64,000 bases of DNA from CAWGMT01 sp963823675 (GCA_963823675.1 CAWGMT010000007.1:496001-560000), one strand, 5' to 3'; positions 9,838 to 19,587 are shown, numbered from the stretch's first letter. The notes: generated from the sequence alone by a model not told the origin. Translations and numbers: made by a program.

Positions 9838-11594
9838 TCATCCCAGAATCGGCCCACCTGGGGGATGGATGATGATTTTGGGTTGCACCTCGAAAGCGCC
9901 GATATCGACCGTGCGGTTGTGAGTCCGCGGGAACCCCGTGCCCCGCTGATCCGTGGTCAGGTTGATCTGGCGCGTCAGGAAGATCGTCGTGGTATGACCG
10001 TCGAAGGTCAAAGTCTCAGCGACGGTCACATCGTAGTGGGCCAAGGCGACATTGCCGGCGTCGATGGCCGGACTGCCAGCCAGAAGCGCGATGGTCTGGG
10101 TCGGACCGCCGTTGCTGGCGAGCGGGCCGAGCAGCGCCTGGACGCCGACCTGGTTGCCGTCAACTCCGTTGGTCAGCCCACCGGAACCTCCGGTTCCTCC
10201 GAATGTACCAGCGGCACCGACCAGGTTGTACGAGCCGGAGACGTTGTTGGCGCCGGCGGCGAGGACGATGTCGTTGGCTAACTGGAGCGGGATGGGAGCC
10301 AGGCCAGGGTGGAGGCTAAATTCGCTTGGCATGGTGTTATCGGCGACGATCGTGTTTTCCAGGGTGGTCGTGACGCCCGGCGAGACATAGAGCCCGCCGC
10401 CCGCGCCTGCGGATGAGACGGTGTTGTAGGCGATGGTGCAGTTGACCGCCAGCAGACTGCCATGATTCGAGAGGATGGCGATGCCGCCACCGAACCTGGA
10501 CGCTGAATCGTGGGCGATGGTGGAGTTGACGAGAAGCACCGTGCTCTGGCCGATCAGAATGCCGCCGCCATCCAGGGCCTCCAGATTGTTCGCGATGGTG
10601 GAGCCGATCACTGTCAGCGTGCCGCCTTCGGTGTCGATGCCGGAGCCCTCTACGGCCGAATTGCCCGCGATGGTGGACTGGAAGACATTCACCGTGCCGG
10701 CGTTTTCAATACCACCGCCGGCTTCAACGGCCGTGTTGTTCTCGATGGTCGAGTTGGTGACCGTCAGCGTGCCGGACACATTGCCGAACGCGTCATTTAA
10801 GATACCCCCGCCGTCTACACTGGCCGAATTGCTCTCGATGATCGAGCCGGTAACCGTCAGTGTGCCGTCATTGAAGATGCCGCCGCCGCCGAAGCCGCCC
10901 GCGGCCGTATTCAACTCGATGGTCGAGTTGCTCACCGTCAGTGTGCCGTCGTTCTGGATACCACCGCCCTCGAAGGCCGAATTGTGCTCGATGGTCGAGT
11001 CGGTGACCGTCAACGTGCCGTCGTTGTCGATACCACCGCCGTAATCGGCCGAATTGTGCTCGATGGTCGAGTTGGCGACTGTCAACGTGCCAGCGTTATC
11101 GATACCACCGCCGCCTTCGTTGGCGTTCGTGCTGCTGCCCTCCGAAATGGTCAGGCCGGAGAGACTGGCCGTCACGCCGGTCGCGACTGAGAACACCTGG
11201 ACAGCGTTGTTGCCGCTGATCGTGACGATGCTCGCGCCAGGCCCGTCGATCACCAGTGGCCCCGTGGTTTCGGTCAGCGCCAGCGTGCTCGCGAGCGTGA
11301 TCGTCCGTGGAGTGGTCGCTTTGAAGACGTTGTCGTTGAATTCGATCAGGCTGCCGGCGGGGTTGGGATTGGCGTCGGCCTTCTTGATCTCAAACGGCAG
11401 AGAGCCCACCAAAGCAGCGTTATTACTGGTATTGTTGACCATGAAGACTGTGGGGGGGCCCGCCTGGAGGACGCGTTCCTCCAACCCCTCCACCACGCAA
11501 AACTGTCGGCGGCGCCTGCGCGCGGTTGCCGCGTTGCCGGTGAACTCTTGCGCCCGAAGAACCCGAAGATCGGCTTTTTGATTGAGGTCGTCAT
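9838..11594 (-). CDS. Secreted parallel beta-helix (choice-of-anchor Q type) protein
   Basis: The main frame (11496-9838, 552 residues) is built from repeats of about 20-25 residues of the form GGGIxNxGTLTVxxSTIExNSA, which fold as a right-handed beta-helix. The C-terminal part (LLGPLASNGGPTQTIALL, GSPAIDAGN, DQRGTGFPR, VDIGAFE) is the standard ending of choice-of-anchor Q proteins. The N-terminus VEGLEERVLQ is the planctomycete LExLExR leader. The likely true start MTTSIKKPIFGFFGRK (11594) is in a different frame, so a small frameshift near 11523-11560 separates leader and body. The protein is predicted to be exported and may be an adhesin or polysaccharide-binding surface protein. Activity is unknown. 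Confidence 0.8.
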
Positions 11595-11838
11595 CGCGAA
11601 AGGCTCCTGTGTTGACAAGGAAGGAAACTCAACTGTCTACACAGGGAGCGGATGCCGTCCTCTAAAGCGGACATGGTTCCAGGTCAAAATGGCGGCGGGA
11701 TGGCTGGTGGTCGTCGAACATACCCGGTTAAATGTTAAATGGACGAGTTGCTCGCTCGGACGCCGGGCGGAAAATAGCTCGTTCGTTCGGTGAGCCGAGC
11801 CAACACCATTCCGAACCCTGATCCGATCACGGACCGGG

Positions 11839-12465
11839 ATGCGCATCATGGCCGATCCAATCGCCAAGACCACGATGATGGTAGAGTGGGTCGATCGCAT
11901 GCAAGCCGGCGATCGGGCCGTGCGCGACGAGCTCCTTTGCGCGTTCCTGGAACGACTCGAACGCCTGTCTCGCAAGATGCTGGCCCGTTATCCCAAGGTC
12001 GGGCGCTACGTCGAGGTTGAGGACGTCCTGCAAGCGTCGGTCTTGAGGTTGTTGCATGCGCTCGAGTCGGTTCGACCTTCCTCGACTCGGGCATTCTTCG
12101 GGCTAGCGGCCGAGCAGATGCGGCGCGAGCTACTCGACCTCGGCAGACATTTTTACGGGCCCGAAGGCGAGGGCGCGCACCACATCAGCGTGTGTGCCGA
12201 GCCAGGTGATGCAAGCCGCGCCGCGTTCGACCCGGCCAGTCCCGGCGACAACCCCAGCCAACTCGAGCTCTGGTGCCAGTTCCACCAGGCCGTCGAGACT
12301 CTACCGCTCCAGGAGCGCGAAGTCGTCGGACTCGTCTATTATCACGGATGGACTCAGCCCCAGGTGGCGGAACTCTTCCAGGTTGACGTCCGGACGGTCC
12401 GGCGCTGGTGGAAGTCGGCTGCCGCCAAATTGCAAGGCCTGTTGAGCGACCAGATTGTAGAATAG
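11839..12465 (+). CDS. ECF-type RNA polymerase sigma factor
   Basis: The 208-residue protein shows sigma region 2 (MLARYPKVGRYVEVEDVLQ, then ASVLRLLHAL) and region 4 (ETLPLQEREVVGLVYYHGWT followed by the helix-turn-helix QPQVAELFQVDVRTVRRWWK). The pairing of VEVEDVLQ with an RRWW-type recognition helix is typical of planctomycete ECF sigma factors. No anti-sigma gene lies next to it. The stop is three bases before the next gene (12469), so the two are probably co-transcribed. Target promoters are unknown. Confidence 0.88.
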   Translation: MRIMADPIAKTTMMVEWVDRMQAGDRAVRDELLCAFLERLERLSRKMLARYPKVGRYVEVEDVLQASVLRLLHALESVRPSSTRAFFGLAAEQMRRELLDLGRHFYGPEGEGAHHISVCAEPGDASRAAFDPASPGDNPSQLELWCQFHQAVETLPLQEREVVGLVYYHGWTQPQVAELFQVDVRTVRRWWKSAAAKLQGLLSDQIVE

Positions 12466-12468
12466 GTC

Positions 12469-12897
12469 ATGATCTACCAACAGCAGCTCGTCATCGAGGC
12501 GCGAAGGCGCGGAACTTACGAGATCACGGAACAGGTCCAGCAGGTTGTGGGCCGCTCGGGAGTTTTGCGCGGGCTGTGTTCCGTGTTCATTCACCATACG
12601 AGCGCCTCGCTGATCGTCTGTGAAAATGCCGATCCGACCGTGCGCCACGACCTTGAAGAATTTGCAGCGCGGCTGGTGCGGGATGGCGACCCCTCGTTTG
12701 TCCATGACAGCGAGGGCCCGGACGACATGTCGGCCCACATCCGGTCGATTCTGACGCTCACGTCGCTGACGATTCCCGTCGAAGACCGTCGCTGCGACCT
12801 GGGAACCTGGCAGGGGATCTTCGTCTGGGAGCACCGCACCAGCCCCCATCGCCGGCGAATCACCGTCACGGTGATGGGCGATAGAGAGCAAGCGTGA
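12469..12897 (+). CDS. YjbQ/UPF0047 family protein
   Basis: The 142-residue protein has the full YjbQ signature: SVFIHHTSASLIVCENADPT near the middle, PDDMSAHIRSILT, and LGTWQGIFVWEHR near the end. The conserved His and Glu positions are kept. E. coli YjbQ has weak thiamine-phosphate synthase activity, and family members are thought to bind a metal, but the physiological role is not settled. It follows the sigma factor by three bases, so it is translated from the same transcript. A functional link with that sigma factor is only an inference. Confidence 0.88.
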   Translation: MIYQQQLVIEARRRGTYEITEQVQQVVGRSGVLRGLCSVFIHHTSASLIVCENADPTVRHDLEEFAARLVRDGDPSFVHDSEGPDDMSAHIRSILTLTSLTIPVEDRRCDLGTWQGIFVWEHRTSPHRRRITVTVMGDREQA

Positions 12898-12967
12898 GAT
12901 CAGAACACCCCATTGCCGGATATTCCGGTCAACGGAGTGTCAGCAAGCGATCCGAATGCTTCGCCGG

Positions 12968-14047
12968 TCAACTGATAGGCTCACTCCAGGTTGACCAGCT
13001 CCACGCCGAGTTCGATTGGCTGGAGGTCGTCGTGGGCAGCGATCCCATCAGCAAGGTGGTCTGGGAACTCGACGGTGATGGGCTGGCCGGCTGCGGCTGG
13101 GCTGCGGCGATCGCGGCCGAACGCGAGCCATTCTGCCAGGTGTTGGTCAGAACGAAGTCCTGTTCGACGTTCACGTTGCTGATCGTGACGTTGGTGGTCT
13201 GGAACACCTGGTTGTTGAGGCTGGCGACGATCGTGTACTGGCCGGGCGCGAGCGACAGTTCATACCCGCCCGAGCTTGAGGTCTGGGTCGAGGTAACCTG
13301 TCCGGTCGCCTGGTTGACAGCGTCGATCTGCATTCCCCCCTGCCCTTCGCCGGGTGCGTAGAAACCCGTGCCGGCGTTGTCGTAGTAGGCGACACCCACC
13401 AGTTGGGCCTGCTCATTGGTCTGGCTGGCGAAATCCTGGGTGATCACCAGGGGCCCGAACGTGGTACTACCGGTGTACTGCACGATGCCGATTCCGACGT
13501 CACGGTAAGCGTTCTGGGCCGAGACGCCAGGCTGCTGAATGTTGTCGCGGTGGCCGGTGTTGGGGACGCCCCAGTCGATCAGGAAGGCCTGCATCGCCTC
13601 TTGCACCGTCGAGGCGTATGCAAACGCGTTTTCGGCGCTCGACGCGATGTTATTGTAGCCGGCCTGCTGCATGCGCTGCTGGGGAGATGATCCGTTCGAA
13701 CCCGTGTGCGACTGGACCTGGGTGTTTGCCATGTCCTGGCTGTGACCCTGAGCCGCGGCGGCCAGGAGATTGTTCCACGCCAGGGGCGGCTGAGGGGTGG
13801 CCGAAGCGATCGCGTTCTCGGTGGCTTGGAGGTTGATATTGTAGTAGTTCAACGTCGCCTGCACGTCGGGCGTGATGTCGCTCGCGATCTCCTGGGCGGC
13901 GGCGGGGGGGTTGGTGCGCGCCTCGTTGAGCAACTGAAGCATATATTGCTCTTGGTCCGTAGGTCCGGCAGGTCCCGCGGTCGACAGCAATTGACGGGAT
14001 TCCAGGTTCTCGAAGCGGAGCGATCGGCGGAACTTGGACCGAGCCAT
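12968..14047 (-). CDS. Secreted CAP (SCP/PR1-like) domain protein
   Basis: The start at ATG 14047 has a strong CGGAGG ribosome site. The protein (359 residues) opens with MARSKFRRSLRFENLESRQL, the planctomycete export leader. A CAP domain follows (YMLQLLNEARTNPPAAAQEI, LAWNNLLAAAAQGHSQDMA, HTGSNGSSPQQRMQQAGYN, AENAF, NTGHRDNIQQP, DVGIGIV), with the characteristic His residues. After it comes a Cna-B/carboxypeptidase-like beta-sandwich (LVGVAYYDNAGTGFYAPGEG, YELSLAPGQYTIVAS), then a Ser/Thr/Gln-rich tail. CAP proteins act outside the cell, for example in binding or proteolysis; which applies here is unknown. Confidence 0.88.
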   Translation of the reverse strand: MARSKFRRSLRFENLESRQLLSTAGPAGPTDQEQYMLQLLNEARTNPPAAAQEIASDITPDVQATLNYYNINLQATENAIASATPQPPLAWNNLLAAAAQGHSQDMANTQVQSHTGSNGSSPQQRMQQAGYNNIASSAENAFAYASTVQEAMQAFLIDWGVPNTGHRDNIQQPGVSAQNAYRDVGIGIVQYTGSTTFGPLVITQDFASQTNEQAQLVGVAYYDNAGTGFYAPGEGQGGMQIDAVNQATGQVTSTQTSSSGGYELSLAPGQYTIVASLNNQVFQTTNVTISNVNVEQDFVLTNTWQNGSRSAAIAAAQPQPASPSPSSSQTTLLMGSLPTTTSSQSNSAWSWSTWSEPIS

Positions 14048-14596
14048 GGGGACCTCCGTGTCATATTCTTTTTCGACCGGTCCAATCAGGAGCCGGTCGT
14101 GATGAGGACGTTTGCCTTGAACCTGCGGGAGACCGTACGAGCGGGTCGCACAAAACTTTAGGAAAAATTCCCGTTTTCGTGCCCTGTCCCTGTCGCGAGG
14201 ACGCTCTGAGTAAAGCAAGCCGCGTGCCATTTCGGCGAACCGCCCGGATATCACGTAGGTTTCGCGTCGTAAGTGACACTCTCACTGAGTACTAGCGATC
14301 ATGAGCCGTGCCAGGCGCGCTCGCTTCCGCAGAATACGGATCCGGAAATCTCGACCAGTGCCCGGGAATGCCCGGGTGGAAAGTCCTTACAAAACAGAGG
14401 ATTTTACAAGTCCCGCCTCCTGAGCTGCTCGACGAAACATTTGTTAAAGTCCAAGGTTGCGTCAACCGACGGGGCGCCGTCGGCATAGTTGGTGCCGGGG
14501 GGGAATCGGCTTGTTCGCGCTGATTGATCGGGTTAGTTTGGAGCAGATGCGACGGTCCCAGAGGCAGACACACGCAGTGGATGGAACGGCCGGGCC
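14048..14596. other. Divergent intergenic region between CAP protein and phosphohexomutase
   Basis: About 550 bases separate the two divergent genes and must hold both promoters. No convincing ORF with family similarity and no clear -10/-35 pair was found. The stretch at 14150-14175 is A/T-rich compared with its surroundings. No RNA gene was recognised. Confidence 0.4.
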
Positions 14597-16435
14597 ATGA
14601 TCACACCGGATGAGGCAATAACTCGGCTGGAACGGGCCGTGTCGGCAGCCCGGCTATCTCGTGCGGCGGCGGTCAATATGCGGCGCTGGCTGGAGGAGCC
14701 GCCGTTTCACAAGTACCGCGAGCTGCTCTCCGACGAAATTTGCCAGGAACGGTGGCCTGAGCTCGACAACGCCTTCTACAAGGTTCTTGATTTTGGCACG
14801 GGCGGCCGGCGGGACAAGATGTACCCGGTCGGCACCAATGTGCTCAACGACCGGACGATCGCCGAAAGCGCGCGCGGATTGGCCGACTATGTGACCAAGT
14901 CGCGAAAGCCTGGTTTGATTCCGTCCTGCGTGATCGCCTTCGACACGCGACACCATTCGGCGGAGTTTGCCGAGCTCTGCGCGCGCGTGCTCGCCGCGGC
15001 GGGCTTCCGGGCCTTCTTATTCAAGGAGCCGCGCTCGACCCCCCTGCTCTCTTTCGCGGTCCGCCACCTCCATTGCGACGCCGGGATCATGATTACCGCG
15101 TCCCATAATCCTCCGTCCGACAATGGATTCAAGTGCTATGGCTCAAGCGGCGGACAGGTCATACCGCCCGACGACGAAGGGATCATCGCATGCGTCAAGG
15201 CTGCCTCCGACCGCGAGATTCCCGAAAAGCCGTTGCACGAAGCCCTGGCTGACGGTTCGATCGTGTGGCTGGACCAGGAGATCGATACCGCATACATCAC
15301 CGCGGTTTTGAGCGAATCGGTCTGCCATGTGCGCGAACTGTCGGTGGTCTACACCCCGCTGCACGGTGTCGGCGAGACGTCCGTCGCGCGGGTTCTCAAG
15401 ACGGCCGGGTTCCGTCGGGTGCACGTTCTGGAATCCCAGCGCGCTGCGGATGGCGATTTCCCCACGGTCCCCGGCCACGTTGCCAACCCTGAAAACCCGC
15501 GAACGCTCGCAGCGGCCATCACCGCAGCAAAAAAGCTCGGGGCTGACCTGGTAATCGCCAGTGATCCGGACGCCGATCGCATCGGAGTTGCGGTGCCGGT
15601 CGCGGGCGACCGCAAGGCCGAGTGGACGACCTTGAGCGGCAACCAGATCGGCGTCTTGCTCGCCGCCTTCGTCATGAAGGAGAGCGAAGCGCAAGGCAAA
15701 CTAAGGTCCGATCACTATCTGATTACGACCTTGCTGACCAGCGAGATGACCCAAGCTCTGGCCCACCGCGAAGGGATCCGCACCGAGGCTGACTTGCTGG
15801 TCGGATTCAAGTGGATCGCCCAGCGGATCGACGACTCGGGTCATGCCAGCTTCCTGTTCGGTTTTGAAGAATCGCACGGGTACCTGAAGGGAACGCATGC
15901 CCGCGACAAGGATGCCGCGGTCGCCGCGCTTCTCTTCGCCGAGCTGGCCGCGGCGGTCAAGGACCGCAAGCAAACCGTGCTGGAGTACCTGGACGACCTC
16001 TACATCGATGTCGGCCACTACGATGAGCGGCTGATCAGCAAGTACTACGAGGGTCGCGAAGGCCTGGCGAAAATCGAAGCGCTGATGGCCGCATTCCGGG
16101 CCCGGCCGCCCCGCGAGCTTGGCGGACTGACGCTTGCGGAGGTCTTCGATTACAAGGCCCACGAAATCCGGAGCTTGACGGGCGATGTCGCCCCCCGTCC
16201 CCTGCCCCAGCCGTCGGGCGACCTGCTCATTTTCCACGCCGAGCGCACGGGCGCAAGATTCGCCGTGCGGCCATCGGGAACCGAGCCGAAGATCAAGTTC
16301 TACCTCTTCGTCCGGACCGACGTCCGCGGGCCCGATGATCTCCCGGCCGCCAAGGCGGAATCCGAGAAGCTCCTCGATCGGATGGCGCGCGAACTCGAGC
16401 AATACCTGAATGCGCACAGCCAGCCCCGCTCTTGA
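14597..16435 (+). CDS. Phosphoglucomutase/phosphomannomutase (alpha-D-phosphohexomutase)
   Basis: The 612-residue protein has all four active-site elements of the superfamily: the phosphoserine loop TASHNPPSDNGFKCYG (Ser169), the metal loop DPDADRIGV (Asp323, Asp325, Asp327), the sugar loop GFEESHGYLKG, and the phosphate loop RPSGTEPKIKFYL. Its length and the sequence before the serine loop match the long PgcA-like class rather than short GlmM or ManB. It should interconvert glucose-1-phosphate and glucose-6-phosphate, possibly also mannose phosphates. This would serve the alpha-glucan/trehalose genes further along, though it is not linked to them in an operon. Confidence 0.92.
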   Translation: MITPDEAITRLERAVSAARLSRAAAVNMRRWLEEPPFHKYRELLSDEICQERWPELDNAFYKVLDFGTGGRRDKMYPVGTNVLNDRTIAESARGLADYVTKSRKPGLIPSCVIAFDTRHHSAEFAELCARVLAAAGFRAFLFKEPRSTPLLSFAVRHLHCDAGIMITASHNPPSDNGFKCYGSSGGQVIPPDDEGIIACVKAASDREIPEKPLHEALADGSIVWLDQEIDTAYITAVLSESVCHVRELSVVYTPLHGVGETSVARVLKTAGFRRVHVLESQRAADGDFPTVPGHVANPENPRTLAAAITAAKKLGADLVIASDPDADRIGVAVPVAGDRKAEWTTLSGNQIGVLLAAFVMKESEAQGKLRSDHYLITTLLTSEMTQALAHREGIRTEADLLVGFKWIAQRIDDSGHASFLFGFEESHGYLKGTHARDKDAAVAALLFAELAAAVKDRKQTVLEYLDDLYIDVGHYDERLISKYYEGREGLAKIEALMAAFRARPPRELGGLTLAEVFDYKAHEIRSLTGDVAPRPLPQPSGDLLIFHAERTGARFAVRPSGTEPKIKFYLFVRTDVRGPDDLPAAKAESEKLLDRMARELEQYLNAHSQPRS

Positions 16436-16473
16436 ACAAGGCCAAAAAACCGCGGGCGGCCTGCTCGCGCTCG

Positions 16474-16725
16474 TCAGGCCCCGTTGCCTTCGGCCGAAGA
16501 TTCCGTCTGGGCCACCTCGGGCTCGTCTACCTCGACGACCAGCAAGATATCGACATGATGCGTGCCCCGGTCGTGGATGACGAGATCCCGACCGCGCGGC
16601 GATTCGGGCACGGAGATGAAATCGGGATGCCTTACGTGATAGCTGCGACCGTCGACGAGGCGGACGGTAAAACCGCGGAACGGCTGTCGATGCATCGCGT
16701 TCCGGACTTGCTCGATCGTGGCCAT
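16474..16725 (-). CDS. Conserved small hypothetical protein
   Basis: The frame is open upstream to 16860, but ATG 16725 gives the conserved start MATIEQVRNAMHRQPFRGFT followed by VRLVDGRSYHVRHPDFISVP. Many bacterial genomes carry short proteins of about 80-100 residues with this pattern. They have no known function and no catalytic motif. The C-terminal half (HHVDILLVVEVDEPEV) is a beta-rich end with an acidic tail. It is convergent with the phosphohexomutase, 38 bases away. Confidence 0.65.
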   Translation of the reverse strand: MATIEQVRNAMHRQPFRGFTVRLVDGRSYHVRHPDFISVPESPRGRDLVIHDRGTHHVDILLVVEVDEPEVAQTESSAEGNGA

Positions 16726-17049
16726 TATGAGTCCTTCGCTCGCGGCTAGCTCTCGGAAGCAACTCCGCTCGACTCGCGAGCCGTCACGATCATCGTAACC
16801 GCCGTCCCGGTGCGAGGCAAAGCCCTTCATTTTGGCTCGCGCGCAGCGAGCTCGGCGCACGCTGGATTGATACGTCCTCCCGCCCGTGCGTCATGGCCAC
16901 TTGGACGACCTCTACATCGATGTCAGCCGTTATTGGGAACTCGAGAATCAGACTGACGCAGAGCGGTTTGAGAAGTCCCTTGTGGTGCAGGCCTCCCGCC
17001 TGCATTCCCCGTGCCGGCACGCGGCACGCCTGCACCACAATTGGCAAAG
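16726..17049. other. Intergenic stretch with palindrome and a copied 23-mer
   Basis: No gene is credible here. The region holds the palindromic repeat at 16982-17038 and an exact 23-base match (16902-16924) to an internal part of the phosphohexomutase gene (15990-16012). Confidence 0.5.
16982..17038. repeat. Palindromic intergenic repeat with 11-bp perfect arms
   Basis: GTGGTGCAGGC (16982-16992) and GCCTGCACCAC (17028-17038) are perfect reverse complements. Between them lie smaller complementary pieces (CCTCCCGCC, and CGTGCCGGCACG as a nested palindrome). It lies 12 bases beyond the 3' end of mutY and could act as a transcription end or as a REP-like dispersed repeat. Confidence 0.6.
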
Positions 17050-18288
17050 CTATTTCTGCGCGGCCCCGGAGCCCCCGTACCCTCTCGGCTTGCGAGCGCT
17101 GCCGCGCTTTGCCGCGGCCGTTGGCAGCTCTGGCTGAAGGCGTGAGGGGTCCTGCCTGATCCATTCGATCAACCTTCTTCCGGCCGAGCTGAACGTATAC
17201 TCGCTCAGCTCGATAGGCAAAGCCCAGCGCGCGTCAACCAGCCCTGGGCCTGCTCTGGCAATGCCATCGAGTGCTTGCCCCACGCGAGCGATCAGCTTGA
17301 CGCGATGGTTGGTGACGCTGTACTTCAACGTCGTTAGCGGCTGCCCGATGCGCGCCTCGACACCAGTAAGATGCCGGATCCCTTCGGCAAGATCGACCGC
17401 CGGCGCCACGCGCCGCCCGGCCGGGTTTGCTCCGTCAACGTGAAGCGTGGGAAACTCCCAGAACTGCTCCCATAGCCCCCCTACCCCGCGCTGGACGATC
17501 AAGACCCGCTCGTTCCGAACCAGGATCACGCACACTTCGGTTACCGACAACGGCGGGGTCTTCGCAAGTGTCACCGGCAGCCGGTCCTGGATGCCCAGTC
17601 TTCGCCCGTTACAGACGGATGCCAGCGGACAGATCAGGCACGACGGTTCCCTGGGCGTGCAGACCAACGCTCCCAGCTCGATGAGCGCTTGATTGAAGCT
17701 TCCGGCGCCCGTCGTCGGAACGAGCCGGGCGGCGGCGCTCCAGATCTGCTCGCGCGTGGACGCGACGGCGAGGTTGCCATCCACCGCCAGAATCCGGGCC
17801 AGGACGCGCTGGGAGTTTGCCTCGACGATGGGCTCGGGCCGGTCGAACGCAAACGACAGGATTGCCCCGGCAATGTAGCGACCAACTCCGGGAAGGTTGC
17901 GAATCGCCGCCGGGTCGTCCGGCATCACACCCCCATGAAGTTGCACAAGTTGCCTGGCCGCGGCATGGAGCTGCCTGGCCCGCCGGTAATAGCCCAGACC
18001 TTCCCAGGCCTTCAAGACCTCCGCTGGATCGGCCGCCGCCAGCGCGGCGACATCCGGAAATCGGCGGAGAAACCTCTCAAAATAGGGAATGACCGCCGCG
18101 ACGGTTGTCTGGACCAGCATCATCTCCGAGACCAGGATCCGGTAGGGATCGCAGTCATTCCGCCAGGGCAAGTCGCGCCGGACCTCAAGATACCACGCCG
18201 CCAGCTTCTCCCGCACGGCATCGACCCAGCGCGCGTCAGATTCGAGACGACCCCCGGCAGAGACACCTAACTTGTGGTTATCACTCAT
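17050..18288 (-). CDS. mutY: A/G-specific adenine glycosylase with altered catalytic motif
   Basis: From ATG 18288 (412 residues) the protein has the HhH-GPD fold: LPWRNDCDPYRILVSEMML with Glu55, the hairpin LPGVGRYIAGAI, and the 4Fe-4S ligands Cys210, Cys217, Cys220 and Cys226 (C-x6-C-x2-C-x5-C). A NUDIX-like 8-oxoguanine recognition domain follows (VLIVQRGVGGLWEQFWEFP, TLKYSVTNHRVKL). It should remove adenine opposite 8-oxoguanine. Two usual motifs differ: the catalytic Asp in LDGNVxRVL is Glu156 (IVEANSQRVLARI), and MLQQTQ is MLVQTT. A Glu could still act, so activity is open. The frame is open upstream to 18369, but ATG 18288 starts at the conserved region. Confidence 0.88.
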   Translation of the reverse strand: MSDNHKLGVSAGGRLESDARWVDAVREKLAAWYLEVRRDLPWRNDCDPYRILVSEMMLVQTTVAAVIPYFERFLRRFPDVAALAAADPAEVLKAWEGLGYYRRARQLHAAARQLVQLHGGVMPDDPAAIRNLPGVGRYIAGAILSFAFDRPEPIVEANSQRVLARILAVDGNLAVASTREQIWSAAARLVPTTGAGSFNQALIELGALVCTPREPSCLICPLASVCNGRRLGIQDRLPVTLAKTPPLSVTEVCVILVRNERVLIVQRGVGGLWEQFWEFPTLHVDGANPAGRRVAPAVDLAEGIRHLTGVEARIGQPLTTLKYSVTNHRVKLIARVGQALDGIARAGPGLVDARWALPIELSEYTFSSAGRRLIEWIRQDPSRLQPELPTAAAKRGSARKPRGYGGSGAAQK

Positions 18289-18900
18289 ATCTCTTGTCGC
18301 CTTGCAACTCGATCGCGACACGCTCCATGCCGTATACGGGATTATTCCTTGCTTAGAAGAAGCACACAATCCGATCTACAACGGATAACTTGCGACTCCA
18401 GGTAAATCGAGACCGAGAAATCGTAAAAACGCAGTACGATTCCCTTAACTAGGCAAACGAAGATGCCGATACGGGATATTGGTTGCGAGAGACACAGGAG
18501 CTGGTCCGAGTGCGCAAGCCTCGTCTTCGGAACCACTCAGGCGCTGGGCGAAAGCGAATGTCGCGTTTCGCTCCGCGAAAGGAAGCTCTTTCGCGAGCGA
18601 AGGACGACTTTTCCGGGAAGTGATTGGCGTCCCTTTCCTTACCCGGTGTCGATTGCATCTTCCGGAACCGGATGTCCCGTGTCCAGTGGGGGGCTCGGCG
18701 GCGATTGGAATTCCCACGCAGGGATGGCGCGATGAGAAAAGTGGTTGGAGCAAAGCAGTTGGAACGGCCCTCTTGCCTGGCTCCGCGAGCGATCGGCGAC
18801 GACGGAGACCGGGCAAGAATCCTTCCTTGGCCTCTCAAGAGGTGGACCATGGGCGACGATAGGTCCCAGCGGAATGAGGCTGCGCACTCAAAAACCGGAG
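18289..18900. other. Intergenic region with a shared palindrome, no clear gene
   Basis: About 600 bases without a supported gene. Bases 18340-18470 are richer in A/T than the neighbourhood. The palindrome TTTCGCTCCGCGAAA (18566-18580) and the sequence after it (GAAGGACGACTTTTCCGG) recur in inverted form at 62122-62136 with GAAAGACGACTCTTCCGG beside it. This marks a dispersed repeat. Several long frames cross the region on both strands, but none resembles a protein. Confidence 0.45.
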
Positions 18901-18919
18901 CGCCCAGAAATGGGTCAGG

Positions 18920-19585
18920 CAGGATCAGCCGAGGTCCGCGGCGGATTCGATGGCTCGGACGCCTCATGCAACCGGGCGCGATGGTGCCGAGATTTCCGCG
19001 CGATACTGCGACCGGGCTGCGCTCACCGACGACCAGCGCGCCCTCGCGGTCCGTTACATCCCCATGGCGCAAGCTTCTGGCGCGGCGGGCGATGCAGCTC
19101 GGGTCGTCCCAGGACGAGGAGTTGCAATCGGCAGCGTATATGGCGGTCGTCGAAGCCGCCCTGACGTTTGATCCGCGCGCAAGGTCAGCTTCGCCACGTA
19201 CGCGCGTCACCGAATCCGAGGTGCATTGCGCGATTACCAGCGTCTGGTGCTGGCCGACGGCTGGAAAGGAGATCCCGCGCACCGGCCTGTCTTCGAGGCT
19301 TTTCGCGGGGACATCGAGGAGTGTGGACGTGTGGTGGGAGCCAGCCAGGACAGCCCGGTCGGTTCCGAGCTGGAGTCGACCGAAGCCGTGGAGAAATGGC
19401 TGCGCCGGCTGCCGCGCGTGCAAGCCGCCGCCTGCCGGCTCATTTATTTGCATGGCAAGTCCCAGGACGAAGCGGCGGCGCTCCTCGGCTGCTCAAAGTC
19501 TTATATGTCTCGCCTTCATCGCGAGGCCATCGCCCGGCTGATCAAGGATTACCACGCCGCCTCCGGCCCGCAAAGCCCGGCCTAG
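18920..19585 (+). pseudogene. Sigma-70 family (region 2-4) sigma factor, frameshifted
   Basis: Three frames must be joined to read the protein. The first gives ALTDDQRALAVRYIPMAQ, the next LLARRAMQLG with DEELQSAAYMAVVEAALTFD, and the last KVSFATYARHRIRGALRDYQ through to the stop at 19585. The last phrase is the core of sigma region 2.3-2.4. Region 4 is complete at the end: LPRVQAAACRLIYLHGKS then the helix-turn-helix QDEAAALLGCSKSYMSRLHR. The shifts lie near 19065-19075 and 19172-19182, and the start is unclear (18910-18960). Content suggests a FliA/WhiG- or SigB-like alternative sigma factor of about 210 residues. The stop is two bases before the 188-bp repeat. Confidence 0.72.
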
Positions 19586-19587
19586 CC

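Noticed and set aside
10550..11110. Regularly spaced DNA repeats that might suggest a CRISPR array
   Set aside because: The periodicity is codon-level repetition of the beta-helix motif in the secreted protein; repeats are imperfect and spacers are not unique sequence.
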